Below, piece by piece: positions 1 through 7,992 of a stretch of 64,000 nt of DNA; the first letter of the stretch is position 1; each line of letters starts with the position of its first letter. Below the pieces are notes generated by a model. It did not search any database. It was not told the origin of the DNA and saw nothing but the letters and a program-made list of their open reading frames with translations. The stretch covers positions 42,058 to 106,057 of the forward strand of contig NZ_BRVP01000015.1 of assembly GCF_027924145.1 (NCBI RefSeq). The letters run 5' to 3'. A program made the position numbers and the translations under genes. The DNA is from Neptunitalea chrysea. GTDB taxonomy: Bacteria > Bacteroidota > Bacteroidia > Flavobacteriales > Flavobacteriaceae.

Positions 1-678
1 ATGCGCTACATAGTCATGAAACTTTTCTTTGCGTTCAAGCAAATACCACATAAAGGCTACCATTGCCAAACGTGACAATAACGTACCCCATGCTGCACCA
101 ATAATACCCATTTCAGGAAAAACCCATACTCCGAAAATTAAAAGATAGTTAATCCCTACATTTAAAAACACGGCCAAAAAAGTTGCATACATAGCATAAC
201 GGGTTTCAGATAACCCATCTGCAAACTGTTTAAATGCCTGAAAAACAATTAATGGGATTAATGAAAAAGCCACCAAATCTAAGTAAGGATTTGCCAAAAG
301 CACCACTTCTTCTGGCTGATTCATTATATACATTAAAGGTTTTGCAAATAGTAATATTACCCATAATACTATTCCCATTATGGTACATAATAGCAATCCA
401 TGTTTTAAAGCAGCTTTTACATCCTGCTTGTTATGAGCAGCATCGGCCTCGGCTACTAAAGGAGTAATAGCGGTTGAAAAACCTATTCCGAATGACATGG
501 CTATAAACATAAAGCTATTCCCTAAAGATACTGCAGCCAGCTCCTTAGCCCCAAGTTGCCCTACCATAATATTATCAAAAAAACCAATAAGGCTATGACC
601 CAACATCCCTAAAATAATGGGATATGCTAACTTTAAGTTATATTTAAACTCTTTAGTATATTCTGCAAGCGCAATCAT
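1..678 (-). CDS. MATE family efflux transporter, 3' part cut by the window edge
   Basis: Reading from the ATG at 676-678 toward base 1, the frame stays open for 226 codons and runs off the window, so this is the N-terminal half of a roughly 450-residue protein. It starts MIALAEYTKEFKYNLKLAYP and contains the early MATE landmarks GFFDNIMVGQLGAKELAAVS and STAITPLVAEADA, followed by repeated hydrophobic segments. MATE proteins export drugs, toxins or metabolites across the inner membrane using H+ or Na+. The start codon shares its A with the TAA stop of the upstream kmo gene (TAATG), so the two are probably translated from one mRNA. The substrate cannot be read from the sequence. Confidence 0.93.
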   Translation of the reverse strand, partial: MIALAEYTKEFKYNLKLAYPIILGMLGHSLIGFFDNIMVGQLGAKELAAVSLGNSFMFIAMSFGIGFSTAITPLVAEADAAHNKQDVKAALKHGLLLCTIMGIVLWVILLFAKPLMYIMNQPEEVVLLANPYLDLVAFSLIPLIVFQAFKQFADGLSETRYAMYATFLAVFLNVGINYLLIFGVWVFPEMGIIGAAWGTLLSRLAMVAFMWYLLERKEKFHDYVAH

Positions 679-2021
679 TATTTTGTAATCAGACTTTCAA
701 TTTTATCCATTACTTCAGAGGTATCCCAAACTGTTTCTATATCGGGTATGTGCATAATCTCATCCATAACTAAACGTTGTTTATCTCCCTGTTGCAGTGC
801 TTCTGAATATGGGTTTCTAGAAAACGTTACTCTACTATACAAAGGCACCCACTTCTCTGGGTGTAAATTATAGAATTTAGCCTCAATCTTCTTTCTAAGA
901 ATAAAAGAAGAATCTGCCGTCTTAGTACTCATCTCCATAAAATTTCTGTAACTAAGCTCTGCAATAGCATCTGCATTTGGCTTACGAGAAATTTGATAGT
1001 TCTTAAAAATAGCTTTCCAATCATCACCATACGTCTCCATTAACTCATCTAAAATGGTAATATCCTCAAACCCGGCATTCATACCTTGTCCATAAAAAGG
1101 TACAATAGCATGCGCTGCATCCCCTATAAGTGCAACCTTATCCCAATAGGTCCAAGGCTCGCATTTTATAGTTAGTAACGAACTGGTAGGATGCTCCATA
1201 AAATCTTTAATAAAATCAGGTATTACCTCGATAACCGTAGGAAAATAGGCTTCAAAAAATTGTTGAATATCACGTTCCGATGTCAAGCTATCAAAAGAAA
1301 TATCACCTTCATGTGGTAAAAACAATGTACATGTAAAACTACCATCGGTATTGGGCATAGCAATAAGCATAAACTTGCCACGTGGCCAGATATGAAATGA
1401 ATTTTTATCTAATTTATGGGTTCCGTCTTCGTTCGCAGGAATGGTTAACTCTTTATAACCTGTTTTTAAAAAATCCTGACTATAGTTAAACATGCTTCTA
1501 CGTTGCATTTTATGGCGTACTCTCGAAAAAGCACCATCTGCACCAAATACCATGTCATATTTATTAGCCTTACGTTCAGATTTATCAGAACTACCAGTAT
1601 ATAAGATAGCTTCTGGTAAATCTACATCCCATACTTTTTGATTGAAAATAAAATTAGCTCCGGCCTTTTCCGCCAAATCAATCATCATTTTGTTTAGTGC
1701 CCCTCTAGAAATAGAATAAATTGCTTCTCCTTCTTTTCCGTATGGTTGAAAATACAATGGTTTATCAAGTATATGTATGGCTCTACGATACAAAGGAACT
1801 GCTATTTTACGCACCTCATTACCTATCCCTATTTCATCTAATGCATGCCAACCACGTACAGATACTGCTAAATTAATAGAGCGACCAGAAAACTTTATCT
1901 GCCTAATATCTTCCCTTCTATCATATACATCTACTTTGTGTCCTCGCTTTAACAGATACATTGCCAATAAAGACCCTACTAATCCGCTACCTACAACTGC
2001 ACTATTTCTTGGTGTTTGCAT
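678..2021 (-). CDS. kmo: Kynurenine 3-monooxygenase (FAD-dependent)
   Basis: This 447-residue protein hydroxylates L-kynurenine to 3-hydroxykynurenine with NADPH and O2, a step of tryptophan breakdown and of NAD synthesis through quinolinate. The N-terminus has the FAD-binding Rossmann motif GSGLVGSLLA at about residues 11-20. The second FAD motif GDAAHAIVPFYGQGMNAGFE lies near residue 300, as in aromatic hydroxylases. FSGRSINLAVSVRG near residue 45 is typical of KMO. The length fits the bacterial family. The stop overlaps the MATE start by one base. No other kynurenine-pathway gene is in the window. A less specific flavin hydroxylase is the alternative, but the whole pattern fits KMO well. 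Confidence 0.95.
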   Translation of the reverse strand: MQTPRNSAVVGSGLVGSLLAMYLLKRGHKVDVYDRREDIRQIKFSGRSINLAVSVRGWHALDEIGIGNEVRKIAVPLYRRAIHILDKPLYFQPYGKEGEAIYSISRGALNKMMIDLAEKAGANFIFNQKVWDVDLPEAILYTGSSDKSERKANKYDMVFGADGAFSRVRHKMQRRSMFNYSQDFLKTGYKELTIPANEDGTHKLDKNSFHIWPRGKFMLIAMPNTDGSFTCTLFLPHEGDISFDSLTSERDIQQFFEAYFPTVIEVIPDFIKDFMEHPTSSLLTIKCEPWTYWDKVALIGDAAHAIVPFYGQGMNAGFEDITILDELMETYGDDWKAIFKNYQISRKPNADAIAELSYRNFMEMSTKTADSSFILRKKIEAKFYNLHPEKWVPLYSRVTFSRNPYSEALQQGDKQRLVMDEIMHIPDIETVWDTSEVMDKIESLITK

Positions 2022-2451
2022 GAAAATTTATTCTGAATTCTACTATAATCAAAGATGGTAAAGGTACACAATTATAACCTAAGCTAAGAGATATCTAAAA
2101 TAATGAAGAAAAATACTAGCTGCGCACTATATACAAAACTAAAACAGCCTGAAGCAGCTAGTAACTTCAGGCCGTATTGCTTATTTATTGGAAGCAAATT
2201 TAGGTTCAAATAATTTTAAATAAATGCAACTTTTTTCTACTTTAAAAATTATCAACAGTCATGCCAAAAAAGATATTTACTGTTAAAAAATTAAGATTAT
2301 ATGCTGTAAGATTCGTCACTAAACTAAAACATGAATCCTTCATAATAATTCATGTAGGATTAGCTCGTAAATAAGTGATTAAAAAATTATACATTATAAT
2401 TTAAAACTGTTTACTAATTTTATTCTACACTTAGTTCAAAAAAATATAAAG
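2022..2451. other. Intergenic region with two overlapping, mutually exclusive inverted repeats
   Basis: No convincing gene lies here; the longest ATG-led frame (2102-2212, 36 codons) does not look protein-like. Two inverted repeats share sequence: TACTAGCTGC (2114-2123) pairs with GCAGCTAGTA (2154-2163), and GCCTGAAG (2147-2154) pairs with CTTCAGGC (2165-2172). Only one of the two stems can form in an RNA at a time. The sequence lies 90-150 bases upstream of kmo on the minus strand and about 280 bases upstream of the CREST-like gene on the plus strand. The arrangement resembles an attenuator, but function is inference. Confidence 0.35.
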
Positions 2452-3117
2452 ATGAAATTACCTCACGATTCCGGACCTATATACAAGGAAACCCTCATGA
2501 CCCGATTTCCGGTGGAGCCCTTTAATACCTTAAGTAATTTATTATTTTTAGCCATCCTAATCTATTTTGGAATTAAAGTATACAGAAATCCCAAAAAACA
2601 TATGTTTATTACTTGTACTCTACCTGTAATATTTATTGGGTATGTGGGCGGTACCATTTACCATGCTACGAGAAGTGCTGAAATTTGGCTATACATGGAT
2701 TGGGTACCTATAATGCTATCTTGTTTGGCTGCTACCATTTATTTTATCTTTAAATCTACTTCAAGTGTCTGGCAGCGTATTTTATGGATTGGCTTAACCC
2801 TTGTAATAAATATTGGAGAGCGATTACTGCCTATCCCTAAAAAATATGTCATTTCAATAGGTTATATACTAACCGCTATAGGTGTGCTACTTCCCATATT
2901 TGTTTACTTGTACAAAACGCACTGGGTACAAACCAAATGGATTATATTTAGCATCTTAAGTTTTGCTTTAGCCATTAGTTTTAGAATTTTAGACAAGCAT
3001 CTAGACTTTTTAACCATGGGAACTCACTGGCTTTGGCATACCTTTGGAGCAATTGCTGTATTTTTCCTAATAACCTATATCTATAAAGATGATATAACAA
3101 AGCCCGCTAAAAATTAA
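2452..3117 (+). CDS. CREST-superfamily (alkaline ceramidase-like) membrane hydrolase
   Basis: The 221-residue protein has about seven hydrophobic segments. It carries the scattered residues that define the CREST superfamily (alkaline ceramidases, PAQR receptors, hemolysin III): an S/H pair in GGTIYHATRSAE (about residues 65-77), an Asp in YMDWVPI (about 83), and paired His in HWLWHTFGAIA (about 195). In this superfamily these residues bind Zn and hydrolyse amide bonds in lipids. The true substrate is unknown. It stands alone between kmo and a convergent lipoprotein gene. The stop codon sits in the loop of a terminator hairpin. A second CREST-type gene (hemolysin III) is at 31.1 kb. Confidence 0.85.
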   Translation: MKLPHDSGPIYKETLMTRFPVEPFNTLSNLLFLAILIYFGIKVYRNPKKHMFITCTLPVIFIGYVGGTIYHATRSAEIWLYMDWVPIMLSCLAATIYFIFKSTSSVWQRILWIGLTLVINIGERLLPIPKKYVISIGYILTAIGVLLPIFVYLYKTHWVQTKWIIFSILSFALAISFRILDKHLDFLTMGTHWLWHTFGAIAVFFLITYIYKDDITKPAKN

Positions 3118-3125
3118 CGGGCTTT
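3099..3125. terminator. Bidirectional terminator hairpin
   Basis: AAAGCCCG (3099-3106) pairs with CGGGCTTT (3118-3125) around a short AT-rich loop that contains the stop codon of the CREST-like gene. It separates two convergent genes and can serve both strands. Confidence 0.7.
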
Positions 3126-3148
3126 CTATTTTATATGTTCTTATAAAA

Positions 3149-3541
3149 CTATTCGTCGTCTGAGACTACTGTAAGACTTAATCTTCCATAGGCATCTGTA
3201 GTATCATCGGAAGCATCAATATCATATGTATATGTACCACCCGATAGCGGCTCTTCAGAATCATAATCAATGGGTTGCATATAATAGGTCTCTCCATCAA
3301 TCTCCAATTGTATATAGGCTATGTTATAAGCTAGGTTTAATACTTTATAATCTGAATACCCATCTGGTTCTAAATCACCATACGATTTATTACCAGTAGC
3401 TACATCCATATATATGTTGCTATAGGTATAATCACTAGTATTATGTACACGTATTTCCACCCTACTTGTTCCACTATCATCGGAGTTACAACTTATACTA
3501 CTTAATAACACCCCAATAATTAAAACCAATACTTTCTTCAT
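3149..3541 (-). CDS. Small SPII lipoprotein, unknown function
   Basis: The 130-residue protein begins with a lipoprotein signal peptide ending in a lipobox (LLSSISC, Cys at about residue 19) followed by NSDD. The mature part is acidic and rich in Tyr, Ser and Thr, with alternating polar and hydrophobic residues that suggest a small beta-sandwich (RVEIRVHNTSDYTYSNIYMD). I do not recognise a named family. It is convergent with the CREST-like gene and downstream of the FabH-like gene on the same strand. An extracytoplasmic, membrane-anchored location is inferred from the signal. Confidence 0.85.
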   Translation of the reverse strand: MKKVLVLIIGVLLSSISCNSDDSGTSRVEIRVHNTSDYTYSNIYMDVATGNKSYGDLEPDGYSDYKVLNLAYNIAYIQLEIDGETYYMQPIDYDSEEPLSGGTYTYDIDASDDTTDAYGRLSLTVVSDDE

Positions 3542-3563
3542 TTACACTTAACCTATTTAATTA

Positions 3564-3755
3564 TTATTTATCCTTTTGTAAAGCACTTATTTTAACTTCT
3601 AAGTTTTTTAAAGATGCCTTTAATATTTCTGACTCTATTTTACCCAATAAAGCCTGTATTTTCTTTAACATAACTGCATAATTACCATCAGGAAAGGTAT
3701 TTACTAATTTAGTAAAATAAATATCTACTCCATATGCTAACAATCTTCTACCCAT
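3564..3755 (-). CDS. Small hypothetical protein
   Basis: Starting from the ATG at 3753-3755 the frame encodes 63 residues, MGRRLLAYGVDIYFTKLVNT, then a Lys/Glu-rich helical tail ending ISALQKDK. A longer version of the frame enters the 3' end of the FabH-like gene, so the internal ATG just after that gene's stop is preferred. Composition looks protein-like (amphipathic, coiled-coil-like C-terminal half), but I recognise no family. It could be co-transcribed with the ketosynthase upstream. A chance frame cannot be excluded. Confidence 0.4.
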   Translation of the reverse strand: MGRRLLAYGVDIYFTKLVNTFPDGNYAVMLKKIQALLGKIESEILKASLKNLEVKISALQKDK

Positions 3756-3765
3756 ATATATTTTT

Positions 3766-4791
3766 TTACCATCTAATAATAGCGCTCCCCCAAGTAAATC
3801 CACTACCAAAAGCAGCTAACACAACCAAATCACCTTCTTTAACTTTCCCTTGTTCCCATGCTTCCGTTAAAGCAATAGGTACAGAGGCCGCTGTAGTGTT
3901 TCCATATTTTTGAATATTGTTATACACATGGTCGTCTGTTAAACGAAACTTATGTTGAATAAACTGAGAAATACGCAGATTTGCTTGATGCGGTATTAAC
4001 ATATCAATATCAGAAACCGCTAAATTGTTCGTTTGAAGCCCCTCCATGATAACTTCTGAAAAACGCACAACGGCGTTTTTAAAAACAAATTGCCCATTCA
4101 TGTACGGATAATAACTAACATCATCCGGATCGTTATCAGTAACTATATCATTAACCCAACGTTTTCCCATACCCGGTGCTGTTAAAGCCAATTCTTCTGC
4201 ATGAGCTCCTTCTGAATGTAAATGCGTAGATAAAATTCCTTTACCTTCTTCCTCTGTTCTGCTTAAAACAGCCGCTCCAGCTCCATCGCCAAAAATAACT
4301 GACACCCCTCTACCACGGGTAGTCATATCAAGTCCTTTAGAATGAAGTTCAGACCCTATTACTAAAACATTCTTATACATCCCTGTTTTAATAAATTGAT
4401 CTGCTACTGAAATGGCATATATAAAACCAGAACACTGGTTACGCACATCAAGTGCTCCTACTGTTCTAAGTCCCAATTCTTTTTGCACCAATACTCCCGG
4501 ACCTGGAAAATAATAATCTGGACTTAATGTAGCAAAAACCACAAAATCTATATCTTCTTTAGCTACTCCAGATCTTTCAATAGCAATTTCTGCTGCTTTA
4601 ACCCCCATAGAAGTGGTGGTATTTCCATCACCTGGTGCTACATGTCTACGTTCTTGAATACCTGTTCGTTCTTGAATCCAGGCATCATTGGTGTCCATTA
4701 CTTTCGACAAATCGTCGTTGGTTACAATATTTTCCGGAACATAATAGCCTAAACCGGAAATTTTAGAAGCATATAATTTCATGATTGTCAT
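3766..4791 (-). CDS. fabH: 3-oxoacyl-ACP synthase III (KAS III / FabH-like)
   Basis: The 341-residue thiolase-fold enzyme has the KAS III catalytic triad: Cys in RNQCSGFIYA (about residue 118), His in LIPHQANLRI (about 266) and Asn in GNTTAASVPIAL (about 298). FabH condenses a primer acyl-CoA with malonyl-ACP to start fatty acid synthesis. Flavobacteria often have several copies with different primer preferences. Insertions such as TDNDPDDVSYYPYMNGQF resemble FabH paralogues that act on branched or special primers. Two in-frame ATGs (4791 and 4782) are possible starts; MKLYASKISG from 4782 matches the usual N-terminus. No acpP, fabD or fabG lies nearby, so a specialised role is possible. Confidence 0.85.
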   Translation of the reverse strand: MTIMKLYASKISGLGYYVPENIVTNDDLSKVMDTNDAWIQERTGIQERRHVAPGDGNTTTSMGVKAAEIAIERSGVAKEDIDFVVFATLSPDYYFPGPGVLVQKELGLRTVGALDVRNQCSGFIYAISVADQFIKTGMYKNVLVIGSELHSKGLDMTTRGRGVSVIFGDGAGAAVLSRTEEEGKGILSTHLHSEGAHAEELALTAPGMGKRWVNDIVTDNDPDDVSYYPYMNGQFVFKNAVVRFSEVIMEGLQTNNLAVSDIDMLIPHQANLRISQFIQHKFRLTDDHVYNNIQKYGNTTAASVPIALTEAWEQGKVKEGDLVVLAAFGSGFTWGSAIIRW

Positions 4792-4913
4792 CTAACATAA
4801 TTAATATATGCAATTTACATTATTTATCAATTTTATTAAACACCCCGCCTGTTTTTAACTAGAAAATAAAAAACACCTATTAAAAAAGCATTTTTTAAAT
4901 TTTACTCAGAAAA

Positions 4914-6221
4914 TTACACATATTGCCTGAAATGGTTTACCGAAATTTTAGCCTTTAAATCATGTAACAAATTATACAAACCAAAAAACGTTCGATTCAT
5001 GTACAAAAAATGTTTAGACCCTCTATTACCATTCATTTTTCTAATGGTAGGATCACTTGAATATCGCTCGCTTAGATCCGCAATAGCTCCCCAAAACTCA
5101 TCAGAACCAAAATCAAACTCTTCCTTATTAAATGGTGATGTAAAAATTCCAAGCATTTCTTTAAACAATGCTTTAAAAAAAGCCAATTCTTCGGGCGAAT
5201 CTTCGACTCTTAGAATCTCAAGCTCATACATCTTCTGCATAAACAATTCATCATTTTCAAAAACTTCCTGCTGTGCTAGTTCAAAATAGGGTATATAAAA
5301 GCTATCTGGCACCTCTTTAATGCAGCCAAAATCAATTACGATAAGCTCCTTATTGGCACTAACCAAAAAATTTCCCGGGTGTGGATCTGCATGTACTTTT
5401 TTAAGCCCATGAATTTGATACATATAGAAATCCCATAGGGTTTGCCCTAAAGTATTTCCAATATCTTCTGAAAATGGTTTAGCGGTAAACTCACTTAAAT
5501 GTATTCCTTCCATCCAATCCATGGTAATAATTCGCTCACTTGAAAGCTCTTCATAATATTCAGGAAAAGTAAGATTCGGAATTTTTTTGCAAGCCTCGGT
5601 AATTTCTTTGCTCTGTTTAACCTCTAAAATATAATTAGTTTCCTCAATTAGCTTTTCTTCAACTTCCTTAAAGTATTTATCAGAGTCTTTTCCCTGTAGA
5701 TTAAACATTTTAATAGCAACCGGCTTTACAATAGCCAAATCACTACTAATACTTTCAGCTACACCCGGATATTGAACTTTAACAGCAAGCTTTTTACCAT
5801 CCTTCTCTGCTTTATGTACCTGACCAATACTTGCGGCATTGATGCTATCTTTTTCGAAATGATCAAAGATATCTTCAGGATACTTATTCAGGTATTTCTT
5901 AAATGTTTTGCGCACCAAAGGCGCAGAAAGTGGTGGTACAGAAAACTGTGATAATGAAAACTTCTCTACATAAGCACTAGGCAGAATGTTTTTCTCCATG
6001 CTTAACATCTGAGCTACTTTTAAAGCACTCCCTTTTAAACTTTTTAAACCATCGTAAATATCTGCCGCATTATTTTCATTCAGCTTATCTTTGGTAACGG
6101 ACGGATTTACGAGTTTCTCCCCGTAATACTTAACATAATTACCTCCAATTTTAACTCCGGTTTTTACAAGTTTAGTAGCTCTTTCTACTTTACCCGTAGG
6201 TATTTTATCTAAACTTTTCAA
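4914..6221 (-). CDS. ABC1/UbiB-family atypical kinase
   Basis: The 435-residue protein carries the hallmarks of the ABC1 (UbiB/COQ8) kinase-like family. These are a KxGQ-type motif written KGSALKVAQMLS, the Ala-rich nucleotide loop NAASIGQVHKA, the Lys in LAVKVQYPGV, the catalytic-loop HADPHPGNFLV and the metal-binding IDFGCIKE. Family members are ATPases tied to quinone or lipid metabolism. The canonical Gln of KxGQ is conserved as VAQ. The first codon is TTG (6219-6221), overlapping the TGA of the TetR gene (TTGA). No ATG exists nearby, and MKSLDKIPTGKVERA is the expected family start. The pair is probably one operon with coupled translation. Confidence 0.85.
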   Translation of the reverse strand: MKSLDKIPTGKVERATKLVKTGVKIGGNYVKYYGEKLVNPSVTKDKLNENNAADIYDGLKSLKGSALKVAQMLSMEKNILPSAYVEKFSLSQFSVPPLSAPLVRKTFKKYLNKYPEDIFDHFEKDSINAASIGQVHKAEKDGKKLAVKVQYPGVAESISSDLAIVKPVAIKMFNLQGKDSDKYFKEVEEKLIEETNYILEVKQSKEITEACKKIPNLTFPEYYEELSSERIITMDWMEGIHLSEFTAKPFSEDIGNTLGQTLWDFYMYQIHGLKKVHADPHPGNFLVSANKELIVIDFGCIKEVPDSFYIPYFELAQQEVFENDELFMQKMYELEILRVEDSPEELAFFKALFKEMLGIFTSPFNKEEFDFGSDEFWGAIADLSERYSSDPTIRKMNGNRGSKHFLYMNRTFFGLYNLLHDLKAKISVNHFRQYV

Positions 6222-6874
6222 ATGGCTGTTTTTGCTTCCTTAATTAAAAATTTACCAAAGTCTAGTATACTTTCTAGTGGTGTATTATCAAATACATCAA
6301 AGATGGTATTTACTGACTTTTCTATAGCAACATCCGTTTTCTCAAAGGCAGAAGAGGTATCATCTACCCAAAATTTAAGTAAGAATAACAATTGAACCCA
6401 GGCTCCCTCAGCGATAAGTTCAGGAGATTGTTTTAAGAATTTGGAATTTTTATGATTATTTTCTGCTTTTGCCAACCCTTTTACAAAATCTTTAAACACA
6501 CTTCTTAAGCCCTTAAGTTGCCCTAAATTTTGTAACACATCCTTATGCTCTTTTAACACAAATAGCACATAACTTCTGTTCATTGTTAACAATTCGAAAA
6601 AGGTAAAAAAGAATGAGAGCATTTTCTCTCTGGTAGCAGCCGCTTCAAAATCTTCACTTTTTAAAAGAAGTGCTTCTGTATTTAAAAAGAACTTTTTCCA
6701 GATATGACTTTTAATAACATCTACCGATCCAAAATACTGATAGAAATCTTCCTCTTTAATCTTTATCTCTTTCGTAAATTTATAAGCCGTTTTAGGTGTA
6801 GTTTCGTGCTCAAGTACATAATCCATATAAGCACTGATAATTTGGTCTTCTGTAACTTTTTTTGTTGTAGCCAT
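6218..6874 (-). CDS. TetR/AcrR-family transcriptional regulator
   Basis: The 218-residue protein has an N-terminal helix-turn-helix of TetR type (residues about 8-55, TPKTAYKFTKEIKIKEEDFY then QYFGSVDVIKSHIW), followed by an all-helical ligand domain. The recognition helix is less canonical than in TetR itself. This fits a subgroup found next to ABC1-kinase genes in flavobacteria. Its TGA stop overlaps the TTG start of the kinase gene, implying co-expression and perhaps autoregulation. The ligand is unknown. Confidence 0.8.
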   Translation of the reverse strand: MATTKKVTEDQIISAYMDYVLEHETTPKTAYKFTKEIKIKEEDFYQYFGSVDVIKSHIWKKFFLNTEALLLKSEDFEAAATREKMLSFFFTFFELLTMNRSYVLFVLKEHKDVLQNLGQLKGLRSVFKDFVKGLAKAENNHKNSKFLKQSPELIAEGAWVQLLFLLKFWVDDTSSAFEKTDVAIEKSVNTIFDVFDNTPLESILDFGKFLIKEAKTAI

Positions 6875-6944
6875 TTTTATTTTTCTTTAAAATTAAAGTA
6901 AAAAAAGATATTTACGAAGTAGAAAAGGTATAGCCAAAAAAGAT

Positions 6945-6978
6945 GAAAACGCACCTTAAAGAAACAAAGTGCGTTTTC
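6945..6978 (-). terminator. Rho-independent terminator on the minus strand, now behind a decayed gene
   Basis: GAAAACGCAC (6945-6954) pairs perfectly with GTGCGTTTTC (6969-6978). On the minus strand the stem is followed by ATCTTTTTT. No intact minus-strand gene ends just upstream of it, which supports the reading of 7.1-7.9 kb as a former gene. Confidence 0.7.
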
Positions 6979-7159
6979 AAACAACCTAACCAATAAATAA
7001 ACAAACTAACCTATTTTTTTTTACATCTTTTCTATTTCAATCTAGCAACTATTCCCATCTCTTTCATGGTGCTAAATTACTTCGCTTTCCTATTTTATAA
7101 AAATAATTAAATATAAGGTTTTGTTAAATTTAATAAAATTATATCAATAAACAAACTTA

Positions 7160-7870
7160 ATCCATTGATAATATATTATTTACCTTAATCTCTCTAGCTA
7201 TAACAGCCAACTCCACACGCCAGTTTTAAACTTCTTCCTTCAACAATTTCATTGGCAATTGGTTATACTCAGACCACACCCAAAATTCTATACGAACTAA
7301 GGAGATTCTTTGCTATACTAAATACGATTTTACAGAAACCTCTCTATCAGGTAATTAAAACCATAATCATCAGATCTGGCACCATCTGTATATCCTTACA
7401 CAATATACAACAATATCCGTATGATCATAATCTTCAAACACTCATACTAATTTATCTAAATTATTTTTAACACTACTAGTACTACTCTATACTTATTATA
7501 ACCAAACCTAACGGTATCTTCTCTTGCACATTCTACTTCTGCATCAGGCAATACACCTCTATCTCTTAAGAATGCTTATCTATTTTGTACCAATGCCAGT
7601 ACCAATCAGTAACCGATCCTTTTTGGGTATTATTCAACTATTAATAGACTCACAACTACTAAACATACGCCAAATATAAAGGCTCTAACATTATATAAAA
7701 ATTTACTTTTCTTATGATTAACTAATTCAGTACTAGTTTCTGGCTAATTTGCAATAACTATAGGACACTATCTAGCTTGGCGCCAAACGACACCAGCGTC
7801 ATAAACATCAACAAAAATATCCATAGCACATTTTTTCCTCTACAAAAAGAACACTTCAAACCTGGTGGCC
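7160..7870 (-). pseudogene. Heavily decayed minus-strand gene(s), family not recognised
   Basis: All frames are full of stops, yet the minus strand keeps protein-like pieces that change frame. From right to left these are: a signal-peptide-like stretch (VLWIFLLMFMTLVSFGAKLD, about 7765-7830); a charged stretch plus a transmembrane segment (ETSTELVNHKKSKFL then FGVCLVVVSLLIVE, about 7635-7747); GSVTDWYWHWYKIDKHS; RDRGVLPDAEVECAREDTV (about 7500-7580); DDYGFNYLIERFL; and WSEYNQLPMKLLKEE (about 7245-7290). Stops and frameshifts separate them. A minus-strand terminator remains at 6945-6978. I cannot name the original protein, and more than one gene may be involved. Confidence 0.55.
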
Positions 7871-7922
7871 CAAAATATTACACTTACACGCTTGTTACAT
7901 AGTTTTAGAAAAATCTTAAAAG

Positions 7923-7935
7923 TGCCAATCTGGCA
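7923..7935. promoter_or_regulatory. Palindrome TGCCA-N3-TGGCA in the htpG promoter region
   Basis: TGCCAATCTGGCA is a perfect inverted repeat with 5-base arms, 58-70 bases before the htpG ATG. It is a candidate binding site controlling this heat-shock gene; the binding protein is not known from the sequence. A partial -7 box (CCTATTTG, 7954-7961) lies downstream. Confidence 0.45.
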
Positions 7936-7992
7936 GATAATTAAAATTGGTATCCTATTTGAGAACCTTGGATAAAAAATAAATTAAAAATT

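Noticed and set aside
234..467. Plus-strand 77-codon open frame at the window start
   Set aside because: It is antisense to the MATE gene, whose motifs are clear.
2102..2212. 36-codon ATG frame in the kmo upstream spacer
   Set aside because: Overlaps the two competing inverted repeats and has no protein-like pattern.
4999..5289. Plus-strand 96-codon frame
   Set aside because: Antisense to the ABC1 kinase; no family resemblance.
7252..7470. Plus-strand 72-codon open frame
   Set aside because: Composition is not protein-like and it lies opposite decayed minus-strand coding pieces; treated as a shadow.
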